From Parabacteroides goldsteinii (GTDB lineage Bacteria > Bacteroidota > Bacteroidia > Bacteroidales > Tannerellaceae), in contig NZ_JADNBB010000011.1 of assembly GCF_015550595.1 (NCBI RefSeq), positions 1 to 64,000 on the forward strand: 64,000 nt of DNA, written 5' to 3'. Every line of letters begins with the position of its first letter. The stretch's first letter is position 1. The translations under genes and the position numbers were made by a program. The notes under the pieces were generated by a model. The model saw only the letters and a list, made by a program, of their open reading frames with translations, ran no database searches and was not told the DNA's origin. Below are positions 1 through 8,231 of the stretch, one piece after another.

Positions 1-161
1 TGGATACCTCACGCCAAACGAAAAATTTAAACAAATTATTAATCAGAATTCTGTTGCATTTGCAAGTTGAATTCAGCTCTCAAAAGGGCACCGTTTGTAC
101 AGAAAACCCAATCCTTTGATTATAAGAGAGAATTAGATATTTATTAATCCATTACTTTTCC

Positions 162-169
162 TACTTTTG
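162..169 (+). promoter_or_regulatory. Bacteroidetes-type -7 box before the kinase cluster
   Basis: TACTTTTG matches the TAnnTTTG -7 consensus of the Bacteroidetes primary sigma factor. It lies about 32 bases before the first ATG of the signalling cluster. No clear -33 TTTG is seen at the right spacing. Bases 1-201 hold no gene that I can recognise. Confidence 0.6.
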
Positions 170-201
170 TTTCCAGAAAGATTATTTAATATCAAACCAG
201 T

Positions 202-444
202 ATGCAAGAGGAGGAATACACATTCGTTACACTCGACGGTGACGACTCCGTATTTAGTGATGCGGTAGTTGTAGATGTGGATGGGGAAAATGATTTATCT
301 GATGTCGTGGTTATCGACAATGATAGTATGGATGTTTCAGATTTTATTACATTATCTGATGATACTATAATGTTGTCTGATGCTGATATGCATGATACTT
401 TCTCTACTGATATCGATGAAGCTGATTTATCATTTATGCTATGA
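202..444 (+). CDS. Small, highly acidic protein of unknown function
   Basis: An 80-residue protein made almost entirely of Asp, Ser, Val, Thr and hydrophobic residues, with hardly any basic residue. I recognise no family. Short Asp/Ser-rich elements (SDVVVIDND, SDFITLSDD, LSDADMHD) recur, which suggests internal duplication of a short unit. It has no signal peptide and no membrane segment, so it should be cytosolic. Its TGA stop overlaps the ATG of the FHA gene (ATGA), a sign of translational coupling. Threonines followed at +3 by Asp (TLSD, TDID) fit the pThr-x-x-Asp pattern bound by many FHA domains. It may therefore be a kinase substrate and FHA ligand; this is inference from sequence and position only. 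Confidence 0.7.
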   Translation: MQEEEYTFVTLDGDDSVFSDAVVVDVDGENDLSDVVVIDNDSMDVSDFITLSDDTIMLSDADMHDTFSTDIDEADLSFML

Positions 445-956
445 TTTCAGTTAGATGTCCACATTGTCACGTAGGATTAAAGGTAGACGAGGGGAAATTA
501 CCCCTCGATCTTACCTCCTTTAAATGTCCGAAGTGCAAACAGCCGATTCCTGTCTCTTTGCTTCAACTGGGAAAGAATGATATTGATGCTGATCAGGATA
601 CAATTCTTGTTAATCCTGTATCGAACAGTACGGGACAACTAACAGTTGTGAGTGATCCGGTAACTCCCGAGCAAATTTTTCCTCTCTACGAAGGTATTGC
701 AATCGTTGGTCGTAAGTCTAATGCATCCAGTGCAACAATAGGAATCGTGACCGCTGACAAATCAATGAGCCGGGAGCATATACGAATAGAAGTTAAAAAA
801 GACCCTAAAGGGGGGTATAAACATTATCTTTCTGACAATAATAGTAAGAACCATACGTTATATAATAGCAATTACCTGGAGAATGGAGAAGTAGTAGTGC
901 TAAAAAATAATGACGAGATCATTATCGGCCATACTGTTCTTCGATTTAATGAATAA
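441..956 (+). CDS. Zinc-ribbon/FHA domain protein
   Basis: The N-terminus has a four-cysteine zinc-ribbon (CPHC at residues 6-9, CPKC at 29-32) like the MJ0042 type. A linker follows, then a C-terminal FHA domain from about residue 80 to 171. FHA hallmarks are the GRKS strand, SREHIRIE (the S-x-x-H signature) and the NSKN turn. FHA domains bind phosphothreonine peptides, so this is the likely phospho-reader for the kinase encoded two genes downstream. There is no signal peptide. It starts inside the stop codon of the acidic protein and ends 14 bases before the phosphatase, so the genes form an operon. The domain call is firm; the biological role is not known. Confidence 0.88.
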   Translation: MISVRCPHCHVGLKVDEGKLPLDLTSFKCPKCKQPIPVSLLQLGKNDIDADQDTILVNPVSNSTGQLTVVSDPVTPEQIFPLYEGIAIVGRKSNASSATIGIVTADKSMSREHIRIEVKKDPKGGYKHYLSDNNSKNHTLYNSNYLENGEVVVLKNNDEIIIGHTVLRFNE

Positions 957-970
957 AATTTGTTCGTGCT

Positions 971-1774
971 ATGATTATAACGATTGGTAAACCTTGGGCC
1001 GTTTGTGAAAAAGGCGGCAGACAAAACAACGAGGATTCTATCTATCCGTTACCAGAAATGGTAAATTCCAATCAAAAGTTATTTCTGGTCTGCGATGGAG
1101 TAGGCGGATCGGAAAAAGGAGAGATTGCCAGCTCATTAGCTTGCGAATCTTTTCAAAGTTTTTTCTCTACTTTTCTGGAAGAAGAACCGTCGGAAGAATT
1201 TATCAATAAAGCGATCAGGTATACAGAAGCACGTTTTGACGATTATGTAAATTCACATCCGGAGGCTAAAGGAATGGCCACAACATTAACTATGGTGTCT
1301 GTTGGAATTTCAGGTATAACGCTTGCTCATATCGGAGACAGCCGGATTTATCAGTTTCGCCGTGGGGAGATTATCTACCAGACAGAAGATCATTCATTAG
1401 TAAATTCCCTCGTCAAGTTAGGAAAAATTAGTAAAGAAGAAGCAGTCACCCATCCTCAGAAAAATGTAATTATTCGTGCTATACAGGGAACAGAACATCC
1501 AACAGAAGCTGATGTAGCCTTATTAAACGATATACAAGCTGGCGATTTCTTTTTTATGTGTACCGATGGTGTGTTGGAACGCCTTAAGAATGAGGATTTA
1601 TCATATATCTTTTCCACTCACAGTAATCCGGAAGACATAAAAGATGCTATCATGGCCTCTTGTTGCGGAAAAACCAGGGATAACTTTTCCTTTTATATTT
1701 TACCAGTTCAAAATGTTGGTGAATCTATCGGAATAAAACAAAATATTCTCTCTTTCCTTTATTCTTTTATATAA
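971..1774 (+). CDS. PP2C-family protein Ser/Thr phosphatase
   Basis: A 267-residue protein phosphatase of the metal-dependent PPM/PP2C family, expected to reverse phosphorylation by the adjacent kinase. Visible motifs in order are NNEDS near residue 20, VCDGVGGSEKGE near 40 (metal-binding Asp and Gly), HIGDSRIYQF near 117, EDHSLV, a C-terminal CTDGV, and RDN near 237 for the last metal-binding Asp. It is soluble apart from a short hydrophobic tail (ILSFLYSFI) of unknown meaning. It sits 14 bases after the FHA gene and 45 bases before the kinase. Kinase, phosphatase and FHA reader together make a complete write-erase-read set. Confidence 0.93.
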   Translation: MIITIGKPWAVCEKGGRQNNEDSIYPLPEMVNSNQKLFLVCDGVGGSEKGEIASSLACESFQSFFSTFLEEEPSEEFINKAIRYTEARFDDYVNSHPEAKGMATTLTMVSVGISGITLAHIGDSRIYQFRRGEIIYQTEDHSLVNSLVKLGKISKEEAVTHPQKNVIIRAIQGTEHPTEADVALLNDIQAGDFFFMCTDGVLERLKNEDLSYIFSTHSNPEDIKDAIMASCCGKTRDNFSFYILPVQNVGESIGIKQNILSFLYSFI

Positions 1775-1819
1775 ATAACGTAATTTTGGCAGATTAAAAA
1801 GAGAATTGCACGAGAAGTT

Positions 1820-3679
1820 ATGAATTTGCCAAACGGACATCTTCTTCAAAATGGAAAATATAGGCTTACCCATATAGTTGGTCAGGGCGGCTTTGGTATA
1901 ACTTACAAAGGCGTTTGGTTTACAGAGGTTAAAGGACCGCTGGGAACTATCAAGACCGAGGTTCCTATATGCGTAAAAGAATATTTTTTCAAAGATTACT
2001 GTTACAGAGATCCTGAGTCTTATGCTGTCAGGGTGCATTCTGAAACGGGAAGGGCTCTTTTTGATAAGTTCAAAGAAAAGCTGATCAAAGAAGCGAAGAT
2101 ATTATCTGAAGTTCATCATCCCCATATTGTTAATGTATTGGAAGTATTTGAAGAAAATGATACTGCCTATATTGCTATGGAGTATATTTCGGGTAATAGC
2201 CTTAAATATATGATGGATAAGGAAGGAGTTTTGCCTGAAGCTAAAGTGTTGAGATATGTTCATCAGATCGGGGAGGCTCTACAGTTTGTTCATGAGAAAA
2301 ATATTCTTCACCTGGATATCAAGCCCAGTAATATATTGATTGATCAGAATGGGAAAGCCCGACTGATTGATTTCGGTGTAAGTAAACGATATGATATTGA
2401 ACAGCAGGAAACAAGTACCACTATGTTAACCTTATCGAAAGGTTTTGCATCTATAGAGCAATACGACAATGAAGGTACCCAAAATTTTTCTCCATGTCCG
2501 GATATTTATTCGTTAGGGGCAACGATGTATAATCTCTTGACCGGAAAGATACCAACAGAATCTATTCTGCGGGCAACACGTCCCTTACCGGCTCCCAGTG
2601 AACTGAATCCGACCATTTCTGCTAAGACAGAGGCCGCCATTATCAAAGCGATGCAAATTATTCCGGCAGACCGTTTCCAGTCTGTATCGGAAATGCTTGC
2701 GGAACTAGACTTTCCCCAGATTGAAGACGAGACAGTAAAGAAAAATATATCGTCACCCGAGTATTTTGAGGAAGACGAGACAACAATCTTATTTACAACT
2801 CGTCTGCCTCAATCAAAAGGAGTGGAAGACGATGAAACGGTATTGAATAACGTTGATATACCCGTTGTGCCTAAAAAGAAAAAAAGAAAAGTTACGTTAA
2901 TATCTTTACTTATTATTATATTTGCAAGTATAGGTTCGGCGGTAGCTCTCTTTGTACAACGGCATAAACCGACACTTCCGGTAGCAGAGATGGTAAATGC
3001 GACCCCGGAAGGGAAGACAGATCCTGTAGAGGATCCGGTTATATCGAATATGATGGAAGAAAGTAATGCACCCGAAGTTATTGAAGAAAAAACAAAAACT
3101 GAAAGTGTAAACGATGGTAAAACAAATAAAGATCAACAGGAAGTCCAAACCAAACCGGAAATTAAGCCTGAGGTTGTTGCACAACAGCCGGCTTCTGTAA
3201 AACCGGAGGTTAAGCCCGAAGTGAGAAATGTTGAACAACCGGTAACCAGGTTACCGGAACGCTCAAAGGAAGAAATTAATGCTGAATATCTATCTTTGAT
3301 CAATTCAGGAAAAGAGAAGATGACAACTGCTGATTTCTCTGGTGCAAAAGCTGATTTTACCAAGGCTTCAGAGATCAAAATGACGCAGGAGTTATTCGAT
3401 CTTATTGGAGATTGTAAACTCAAAGAAAACGAAAGTAATCTGGCAAAGCGAAAAGCCCAATATGAAGAAAAGATGTCTTTTGGAAAATATACAATTGTAC
3501 GAAAGAAATCAACGGGGAATTATGGTGCTATTGATGCTGAAGCGATGGAGCACATTCCTTGTAATTACAAGAATGTAGGAAAAGCAGATAATGGACGGGC
3601 ATTTGAGCGTGCCGACGGTTTGTTTGACATATATAATACAGAAGGAGTGTTGATTAATCAAGGTGTACCGTATTATTAA
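1820..3679 (+). CDS. Transmembrane Ser/Thr protein kinase
   Basis: The N-terminal kinase domain spans about residues 14-290, with the Gly-rich loop GQGGFG, a Lys in ICVKEYF, the catalytic loop HLDIKPSN near 164 and DFG near 185. The catalytic loop reads HLD rather than HRD, so it is a non-RD kinase that may not need activation-loop phosphorylation. A basic stretch (KKKKRK) leads into one membrane helix at about 358-380. The outer part has a Glu/Pro/Lys-rich linker, a TPR-like segment near 490-540, and a C-terminal WG-repeat-like segment of about 60 residues. The topology matches PknB-type kinases with a cytosolic catalytic domain and a periplasmic sensor. It ends 8 bases before the start chosen for the next gene. 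Its signal and substrates are unknown. Confidence 0.93.
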   Translation: MNLPNGHLLQNGKYRLTHIVGQGGFGITYKGVWFTEVKGPLGTIKTEVPICVKEYFFKDYCYRDPESYAVRVHSETGRALFDKFKEKLIKEAKILSEVHHPHIVNVLEVFEENDTAYIAMEYISGNSLKYMMDKEGVLPEAKVLRYVHQIGEALQFVHEKNILHLDIKPSNILIDQNGKARLIDFGVSKRYDIEQQETSTTMLTLSKGFASIEQYDNEGTQNFSPCPDIYSLGATMYNLLTGKIPTESILRATRPLPAPSELNPTISAKTEAAIIKAMQIIPADRFQSVSEMLAELDFPQIEDETVKKNISSPEYFEEDETTILFTTRLPQSKGVEDDETVLNNVDIPVVPKKKKRKVTLISLLIIIFASIGSAVALFVQRHKPTLPVAEMVNATPEGKTDPVEDPVISNMMEESNAPEVIEEKTKTESVNDGKTNKDQQEVQTKPEIKPEVVAQQPASVKPEVKPEVRNVEQPVTRLPERSKEEINAEYLSLINSGKEKMTTADFSGAKADFTKASEIKMTQELFDLIGDCKLKENESNLAKRKAQYEEKMSFGKYTIVRKKSTGNYGAIDAEAMEHIPCNYKNVGKADNGRAFERADGLFDIYNTEGVLINQGVPYY

Positions 3680-3687
3680 ATGTGTTT

Positions 3688-4629
3688 ATGAAAAGACTTT
3701 GGATACTTATCTTACTAGTTATTGTGCTTCCGGAATGTTTACTGGCACAACAACGGACAGAATACAATAGAAAAGGCGACGAAGCAATGAAGCGCCAGGA
3801 TTATAGTGATGCAAGGATGTGGTACGAAGAAGGGATCAGCAATTGCGATTCATACAGTATCGATCAGTTGACTGCTATATGGAAGACAAATAAAAAAATG
3901 CGTGCCTCTATGCGCAGTTTAATGACCAAATGCTTGAATTGTCTGACTGTAAAAGCAACAGACAATGACTCGACAGCTGTTGCTCAACTAATAGTATACT
4001 ATAACGAAGGTATAGGAACTCCTATCAGTGACGAGTTGGCTTCCTATTGGAGTGACCGGTTGGAAGAACTTCGTAAACCGGTAGAACCGATAACCTATGT
4101 TCCCATACAAGAGAGAAAGCCGAGAGAACCAATGAAATTCTTCGCCGGATATGCTTTTTCTATTGAAGCACCTTATGGTCTGACAGTAGGAGGGGTAGGT
4201 GAAAGATTTGGATGGTATGCCAGGTTCAGGACGAATATGTCGTTTGATGATTATACGGGTGAGTGTCGGGGAGATCGTGAATTGCTTCCTCCGCCGGATG
4301 ATTTTTCCGTAAATTTCACCAATAAGAAGAAATCCAACAATATAGCAGCTTCGGCCGGGTTAGTTATTAAATGTGCTCCCTGGTTATACTCTTCTATCGG
4401 ATTAGGATATGGAAAGAGAGAACTTCTATATGAATATATAACTACTGATCATTTTGATTCCAATAATAAAAATATATTCTGGGCTAAGAACACAGACTAT
4501 TCCTATGAAGGAGTCGTTGTTGATTTGGATTTTATGGTAAAGTTCGGGCCTGTGTTTGTTAGTGCAGGTTGTAATACTCTGAATTTTAAATATATTGATC
4601 TTAATGCCGGTATTGGTGTATTCTTTTAA
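3688..4629 (+). CDS. Exported envelope protein with TPR-like N-terminus
   Basis: About 313 residues from ATG 3688; a GTG lies two codons upstream at 3682. The N-terminal hydrophobic stretch ending at LLAQQR looks like a signal peptide. A short TPR-like segment follows (YNRKGDEAMKRQDYSDARMWYEEG). The C-terminal half (from about 145) has alternating aromatic/glycine strands such as FAGYAFSIEAPYGLTVGGVG and ends in GVFF, as small outer-membrane barrels do. I recognise no named family. It directly follows the kinase, whose outer part also has a TPR-like segment, so the two may meet in the periplasm; that link is inference. Confidence 0.75.
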   Translation: MKRLWILILLVIVLPECLLAQQRTEYNRKGDEAMKRQDYSDARMWYEEGISNCDSYSIDQLTAIWKTNKKMRASMRSLMTKCLNCLTVKATDNDSTAVAQLIVYYNEGIGTPISDELASYWSDRLEELRKPVEPITYVPIQERKPREPMKFFAGYAFSIEAPYGLTVGGVGERFGWYARFRTNMSFDDYTGECRGDRELLPPPDDFSVNFTNKKKSNNIAASAGLVIKCAPWLYSSIGLGYGKRELLYEYITTDHFDSNNKNIFWAKNTDYSYEGVVVDLDFMVKFGPVFVSAGCNTLNFKYIDLNAGIGVFF

Positions 4630-4640
4630 CTGATAATAAC

Positions 4641-6818
4641 ATGAAACAATTATACTTACTATTATTCACATTGTTTGCTATAAGTTTATCCGGATGTCTG
4701 GAAGAACCGGATATGGATCCGAGTCTCCAAAATGCTTTTGCTCCGGAGTTAGAGAAATTTACACCAGCTAACGTTGATATCACAGCTACAACGATTGTTG
4801 CAAGAGCTACAGTGAAAAAAGAAAATGGTGATCCGGTCACAGAGCGTGGTTTTATCTATTGGTTGAAAAATACTGACAAAGTTGAGACTAAAAAAGAGAC
4901 TAATGTAGAAAATGGGAAAGGAGAATTCAAACAGGAAATAGAGGGATTAAAGAATGATACTGTTTATTACATTAGTCCATTTGCAAGGAATAAGAAAGGT
5001 ATAACCTATGGAGATACATTAGGTATTAATACCAAGGCTGGTATTGGTAGTGTCATTACCTCTGAAGTTACAGATGTTACAGCTACTTCTGCCGTAGTGG
5101 GAGGTTTAATTAAAGATAAAGGTGAAGGCGAAATCAAAATGATCGGTTTCAATTTATATAAGAACTCTGAATTAGATTCAATTATCAAGATTGATATGGA
5201 TGAAATGCCGACAGATTCTACATTTATCCATATGTTAACAGAGCTGGATCCTGAAACAGAGTATGTTATTGAAGCGATTGTGGAAAATAGTTTTGGACAA
5301 TTCAATACCGACAGACAAAGTTTTAAAACTCTGGACGGACATCCTGAACTTGGTTTCCTGTCAGTAATTGAAACTGATTATACGCAGGTAACGGTTAGAG
5401 CTAAATTAGTGAAAAAAGGGGATGGAGAGTTAGACTCTATAGGCTTTTGTTGGAGTGATGTTAAAGCAGTTGGCAGACCTAATATTAAAGAGGATTCAAC
5501 CATAAAATGTACTGTAGACAAAGACGGATTCTTTGTAGGTGTAATACCTAACCTGAAAGCACAGACGCAATATTTTGTACATAGTTATGCAGTAAATGCT
5601 TTTGGTACTGTTTATACTCCGGATAGCATTGAATTTTCTGCGAAAAGTGATGCTCCTACTATTTTTATGGATGAAGCATCAAACTATGTAATGAAAGATG
5701 GAAATGTTACAGTGAGTGGTGTTTTAAAGGATGATGGTAGGGGTAGTGTTTCAGAAATAGTTATCTGCTATTCATTATCAGCTACTCCAAATCCGGAAAA
5801 ATGTGATGGAAAAATAACCTTAAACAGAGATGAACTAGATGCAGATAATAAATTTGAAGTATCATTTCCTAAACTAAAAGGAAATCAAAAGTATTATGTA
5901 ATAGCTTATGCTAAAAATAAATTTGGTACGGGATCAAGTAGTGCGGTTTCGTTTATCACGCCACCTATTTTCACTACAGATAATCTGGAGAAGTTTATAA
6001 AAAAGGATGATAATCGAACTGGCCGTACGAATTATTCTCTTTTCACATTAGATGATCAGGTCTTTATTCTTGGAGGAGATTTAGGGAGCAGTAGAACAAA
6101 TGAATTATACGGCTATAGAGCTAGCAGTAATATATGGAAACCTCTTGAGCCTTATGAAGTTGAAGTGATGAATATGGCTGTTTGTACAAATGGTAATACA
6201 GCTTATGTATTTGGTGGAAATACACTTACTCAAAATATAACTAAGTGTAATTCATATAAGGATAATATTTGGACTCCTTTGGCTCCATTGGAAAATGGGA
6301 ATGTACGTAATAAGGCGGTTGCTTTTTATTATAATGATTATATTTATTTAGTTGGCGGAAAAATAAATTCTATAGCTACTGATACCATTTGCGCTTATGA
6401 TATTAACAAAAACGAATGGCATGATTTCGGTAATTTCAAAACACCACTAAGTGATGGCATTGCCTTAATTTTTGAGGATGATGTATATATCGGTTTAGGC
6501 GAAAAGACGGCGAATCGCGGATTCTGGAAGTCTAATGGAGGTGATTTTACTACTTGGGAACCATTAGTAGAAGAACTTCCCGGAAAAATGGGTAATATCT
6601 CTACTGGAGTAATCTATAACAGAAGCATATATGTTGTAGACGAATTTGGTGTAATCTGGCAATATAGTATAGATGACAAAGTTTGGTTTCAACGTTCTAC
6701 TTGTTCAGGAAATAGTAGAAACTTTGATATATTCGTTCTGAATGATACCATCTATATCTTAGGATTAGACATTTATGCAAATGAATTTATGACCTACGAC
6801 CCATCATGGGACAACTAA
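4641..6818 (+). CDS. Lipoprotein with fibronectin-III-like repeats and Kelch propeller
   Basis: A 725-residue protein with a type II signal peptide (lipobox LSGC, Cys near residue 19). After it come about four repeats of some 95 residues with the pattern Gly-Phe, T-x-Y-Y-(I/V), A-x-N-x-x-G-x-x-Y, as in Bacteroidetes Fn3-like surface modules (about 35-125, 130-230, 235-330, 340-435). The last 280 residues hold Kelch-type blades (VFILGGDLG, AYVFGGNT, YLVGGKIN), predicted to form a beta-propeller. It starts 11 bases after the previous gene and should share its transcript. It is probably an outer-membrane or surface lipoprotein that binds protein or glycan. It is the last envelope member of the kinase cluster. 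Confidence 0.85.
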   Translation: MKQLYLLLFTLFAISLSGCLEEPDMDPSLQNAFAPELEKFTPANVDITATTIVARATVKKENGDPVTERGFIYWLKNTDKVETKKETNVENGKGEFKQEIEGLKNDTVYYISPFARNKKGITYGDTLGINTKAGIGSVITSEVTDVTATSAVVGGLIKDKGEGEIKMIGFNLYKNSELDSIIKIDMDEMPTDSTFIHMLTELDPETEYVIEAIVENSFGQFNTDRQSFKTLDGHPELGFLSVIETDYTQVTVRAKLVKKGDGELDSIGFCWSDVKAVGRPNIKEDSTIKCTVDKDGFFVGVIPNLKAQTQYFVHSYAVNAFGTVYTPDSIEFSAKSDAPTIFMDEASNYVMKDGNVTVSGVLKDDGRGSVSEIVICYSLSATPNPEKCDGKITLNRDELDADNKFEVSFPKLKGNQKYYVIAYAKNKFGTGSSSAVSFITPPIFTTDNLEKFIKKDDNRTGRTNYSLFTLDDQVFILGGDLGSSRTNELYGYRASSNIWKPLEPYEVEVMNMAVCTNGNTAYVFGGNTLTQNITKCNSYKDNIWTPLAPLENGNVRNKAVAFYYNDYIYLVGGKINSIATDTICAYDINKNEWHDFGNFKTPLSDGIALIFEDDVYIGLGEKTANRGFWKSNGGDFTTWEPLVEELPGKMGNISTGVIYNRSIYVVDEFGVIWQYSIDDKVWFQRSTCSGNSRNFDIFVLNDTIYILGLDIYANEFMTYDPSWDN

Positions 6819-6819
6819 T

Positions 6820-7707
6820 ATGACTAGAGCCGATATATTAAACCAGATACAAAAAAACGTAGAACGTTTGTCGGCTTCCGATTTGCCGGAATATAAATAC
6901 ATTCCATTGCATCAGAAGCCGTCACCTTCTGTTCATTCGCTTCAGGAGATCATGCGGTTACTGCGGAAAGTGATCTTCCCGGGGTTCTTTGGTTCTGAGC
7001 AGGAGGCACAGTTCGATTCTATACAATATTATACAGGGGTATATCTGGAGCAGATATATGATTTGTTGCAGGAACAGATATACAATGGATTATGTTTTGA
7101 AGTAGATCGTTGCTGCGACTCCAAAGACCGTTCTTCGGAGATCGCGATCAGCTTTATCAATCAGATACCGCACATCAAATATTTGCTTTCGACAGATATT
7201 AAAGCAATCCTGGATGGCGATCCTGCAGCGAAAAGTATTAGCGAAATCATCTTTTGCTATCCGGCAGTACGTGCCATCCTGCATCAACGTGTAGCCCACG
7301 AATTATTGAAACTCGGAGTGCCTGTTCTGCCACGTATCATTACAGAAATGGCACATTCGGATACCGGGATCGATATTCATCCGGGAGCACAGATCGGTGA
7401 GTATTTCAGTATAGACCACGGAACCGGTATCGTTGTCGGCCAGACTGCCATTATTGGAAATCATGTGCGCTTATATCAGGGAGTCACTTTGGGGGCGAAA
7501 AACTTTACATTGGACGATGAAGGATTACCTCTCGATATCCCCCGGCATCCTATTCTTGAAGATTATGTAACTGTTTACTCCAATGCTTCGATACTTGGAC
7601 GCATCACGATTGGAGAAGGATCAGTGATAGGAGGTAACATTTGGCTGACCCATAGTGTACCTCCGAACTCAAAAGTTCTTCAGTCACGAGCCGTTGAAGA
7701 TAAATAA
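6820..7707 (+). CDS. cysE: Serine O-acetyltransferase
   Basis: A 295-residue enzyme that makes O-acetylserine for cysteine synthesis. The C-terminal left-handed beta-helix has the family motifs DIHPGAQIGEYFSIDHGTGIVVG and YQGVTLGAKN, with His residues expected at the active site. The helical N-terminal domain (about 1-190) is of the longer EpsC-like class. The ATG comes one base after the stop of the Kelch lipoprotein, so the gene can be read through from the signalling cluster. I saw no promoter of its own and no cysK/cysM partner. A stretch of T residues after the stop may terminate transcription before the hydrogenase promoter. Confidence 0.93.
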   Translation: MTRADILNQIQKNVERLSASDLPEYKYIPLHQKPSPSVHSLQEIMRLLRKVIFPGFFGSEQEAQFDSIQYYTGVYLEQIYDLLQEQIYNGLCFEVDRCCDSKDRSSEIAISFINQIPHIKYLLSTDIKAILDGDPAAKSISEIIFCYPAVRAILHQRVAHELLKLGVPVLPRIITEMAHSDTGIDIHPGAQIGEYFSIDHGTGIVVGQTAIIGNHVRLYQGVTLGAKNFTLDDEGLPLDIPRHPILEDYVTVYSNASILGRITIGEGSVIGGNIWLTHSVPPNSKVLQSRAVEDK

Positions 7708-7758
7708 ACTTTTTCTTTTTTTAGGTCAAAACACTACCGTAAATTAAAGAGAAATACG

Positions 7759-7785
7759 TATGTTTGCGTTATACCCTGACAGGGT
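7759..7785 (+). promoter_or_regulatory. Hydrogenase operon promoter with operator-like palindrome
   Basis: TATGTTTG at 7759-7766 fits TAnnTTTG. Directly downstream, about where transcription should start, lies the perfect inverted repeat ACCCTG-A-CAGGGT (7773-7785). A repressor bound there would block initiation, or the repeat may be a short leader hairpin. The box lies upstream of the chosen ATG at 7809, which supports that start over one at 7764. Confidence 0.55.
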
Positions 7786-7808
7786 CTTATACCTTAAATG
7801 CATACGTG

Positions 7809-8207
7809 ATGAGCAAAGTAAAAACGTTAGATGACCTTCGGAAGATGCGCGAGTCCTTACGCGTCTCCCTCGATTTACGCGAGAAAAGTAATAATCCCGA
7901 ACAAATGGTTCAGATCAAGGTCGCGATGGCCACCTGCGGAATAGCGGCGGGTGCCAAAGAAGTGATGAGTTACTTTATTGAAGTACTCGATCGTGAACGT
8001 GTGGATGCACTGGTTACCCAAACCGGATGTATGGGATATTGCTATGCAGAACCCACAGTCGAAATTACTGTTCCCGGTAAAGAACCGATCGTCTTCGGGC
8101 GTGTCAACAGGACAAGAGTTGACGAGATCGTTACTAATTATATCAAACAAGGTATTTTAGTAGATGACATCATACCTGTCAATTATAACTCGGTCGGTCC
8201 CGAATAA
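7809..8207 (+). CDS. hndB: Hydrogenase subunit, thioredoxin-like [2Fe-2S] type (HndB-like)
   Basis: A 132-residue protein of the HndB type, the small accessory electron-transfer subunit of NADP- or NAD-linked [FeFe] hydrogenases. The helix-rich N-terminus (KTLDDLRKMRESLR) is followed by the thioredoxin-like ferredoxin fold with MATCGIAAGAKE and QTGCMGYCYAEP. Only three cysteines are visible at positions where classic [2Fe-2S] thioredoxin-like ferredoxins carry four, so cluster binding needs testing. I chose ATG 7809 because the family starts there and because the -7 box at 7759-7766 overlaps the longer frame. It is the first gene of the four-gene hydrogenase operon. Confidence 0.85.
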   Translation: MSKVKTLDDLRKMRESLRVSLDLREKSNNPEQMVQIKVAMATCGIAAGAKEVMSYFIEVLDRERVDALVTQTGCMGYCYAEPTVEITVPGKEPIVFGRVNRTRVDEIVTNYIKQGILVDDIIPVNYNSVGPE

Positions 8208-8231
8208 CAAACCTATCCAAATACTTACATA

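Noticed and set aside
202-6818. Type VI secretion regulatory genes
   Set aside because: FHA, PP2C and kinase genes are present, but no structural secretion gene is.
7764-7808. N-terminal extension of the HndB-like frame
   Set aside because: It overlaps the -7 box and the palindrome. ATG 7809 matches the family start.
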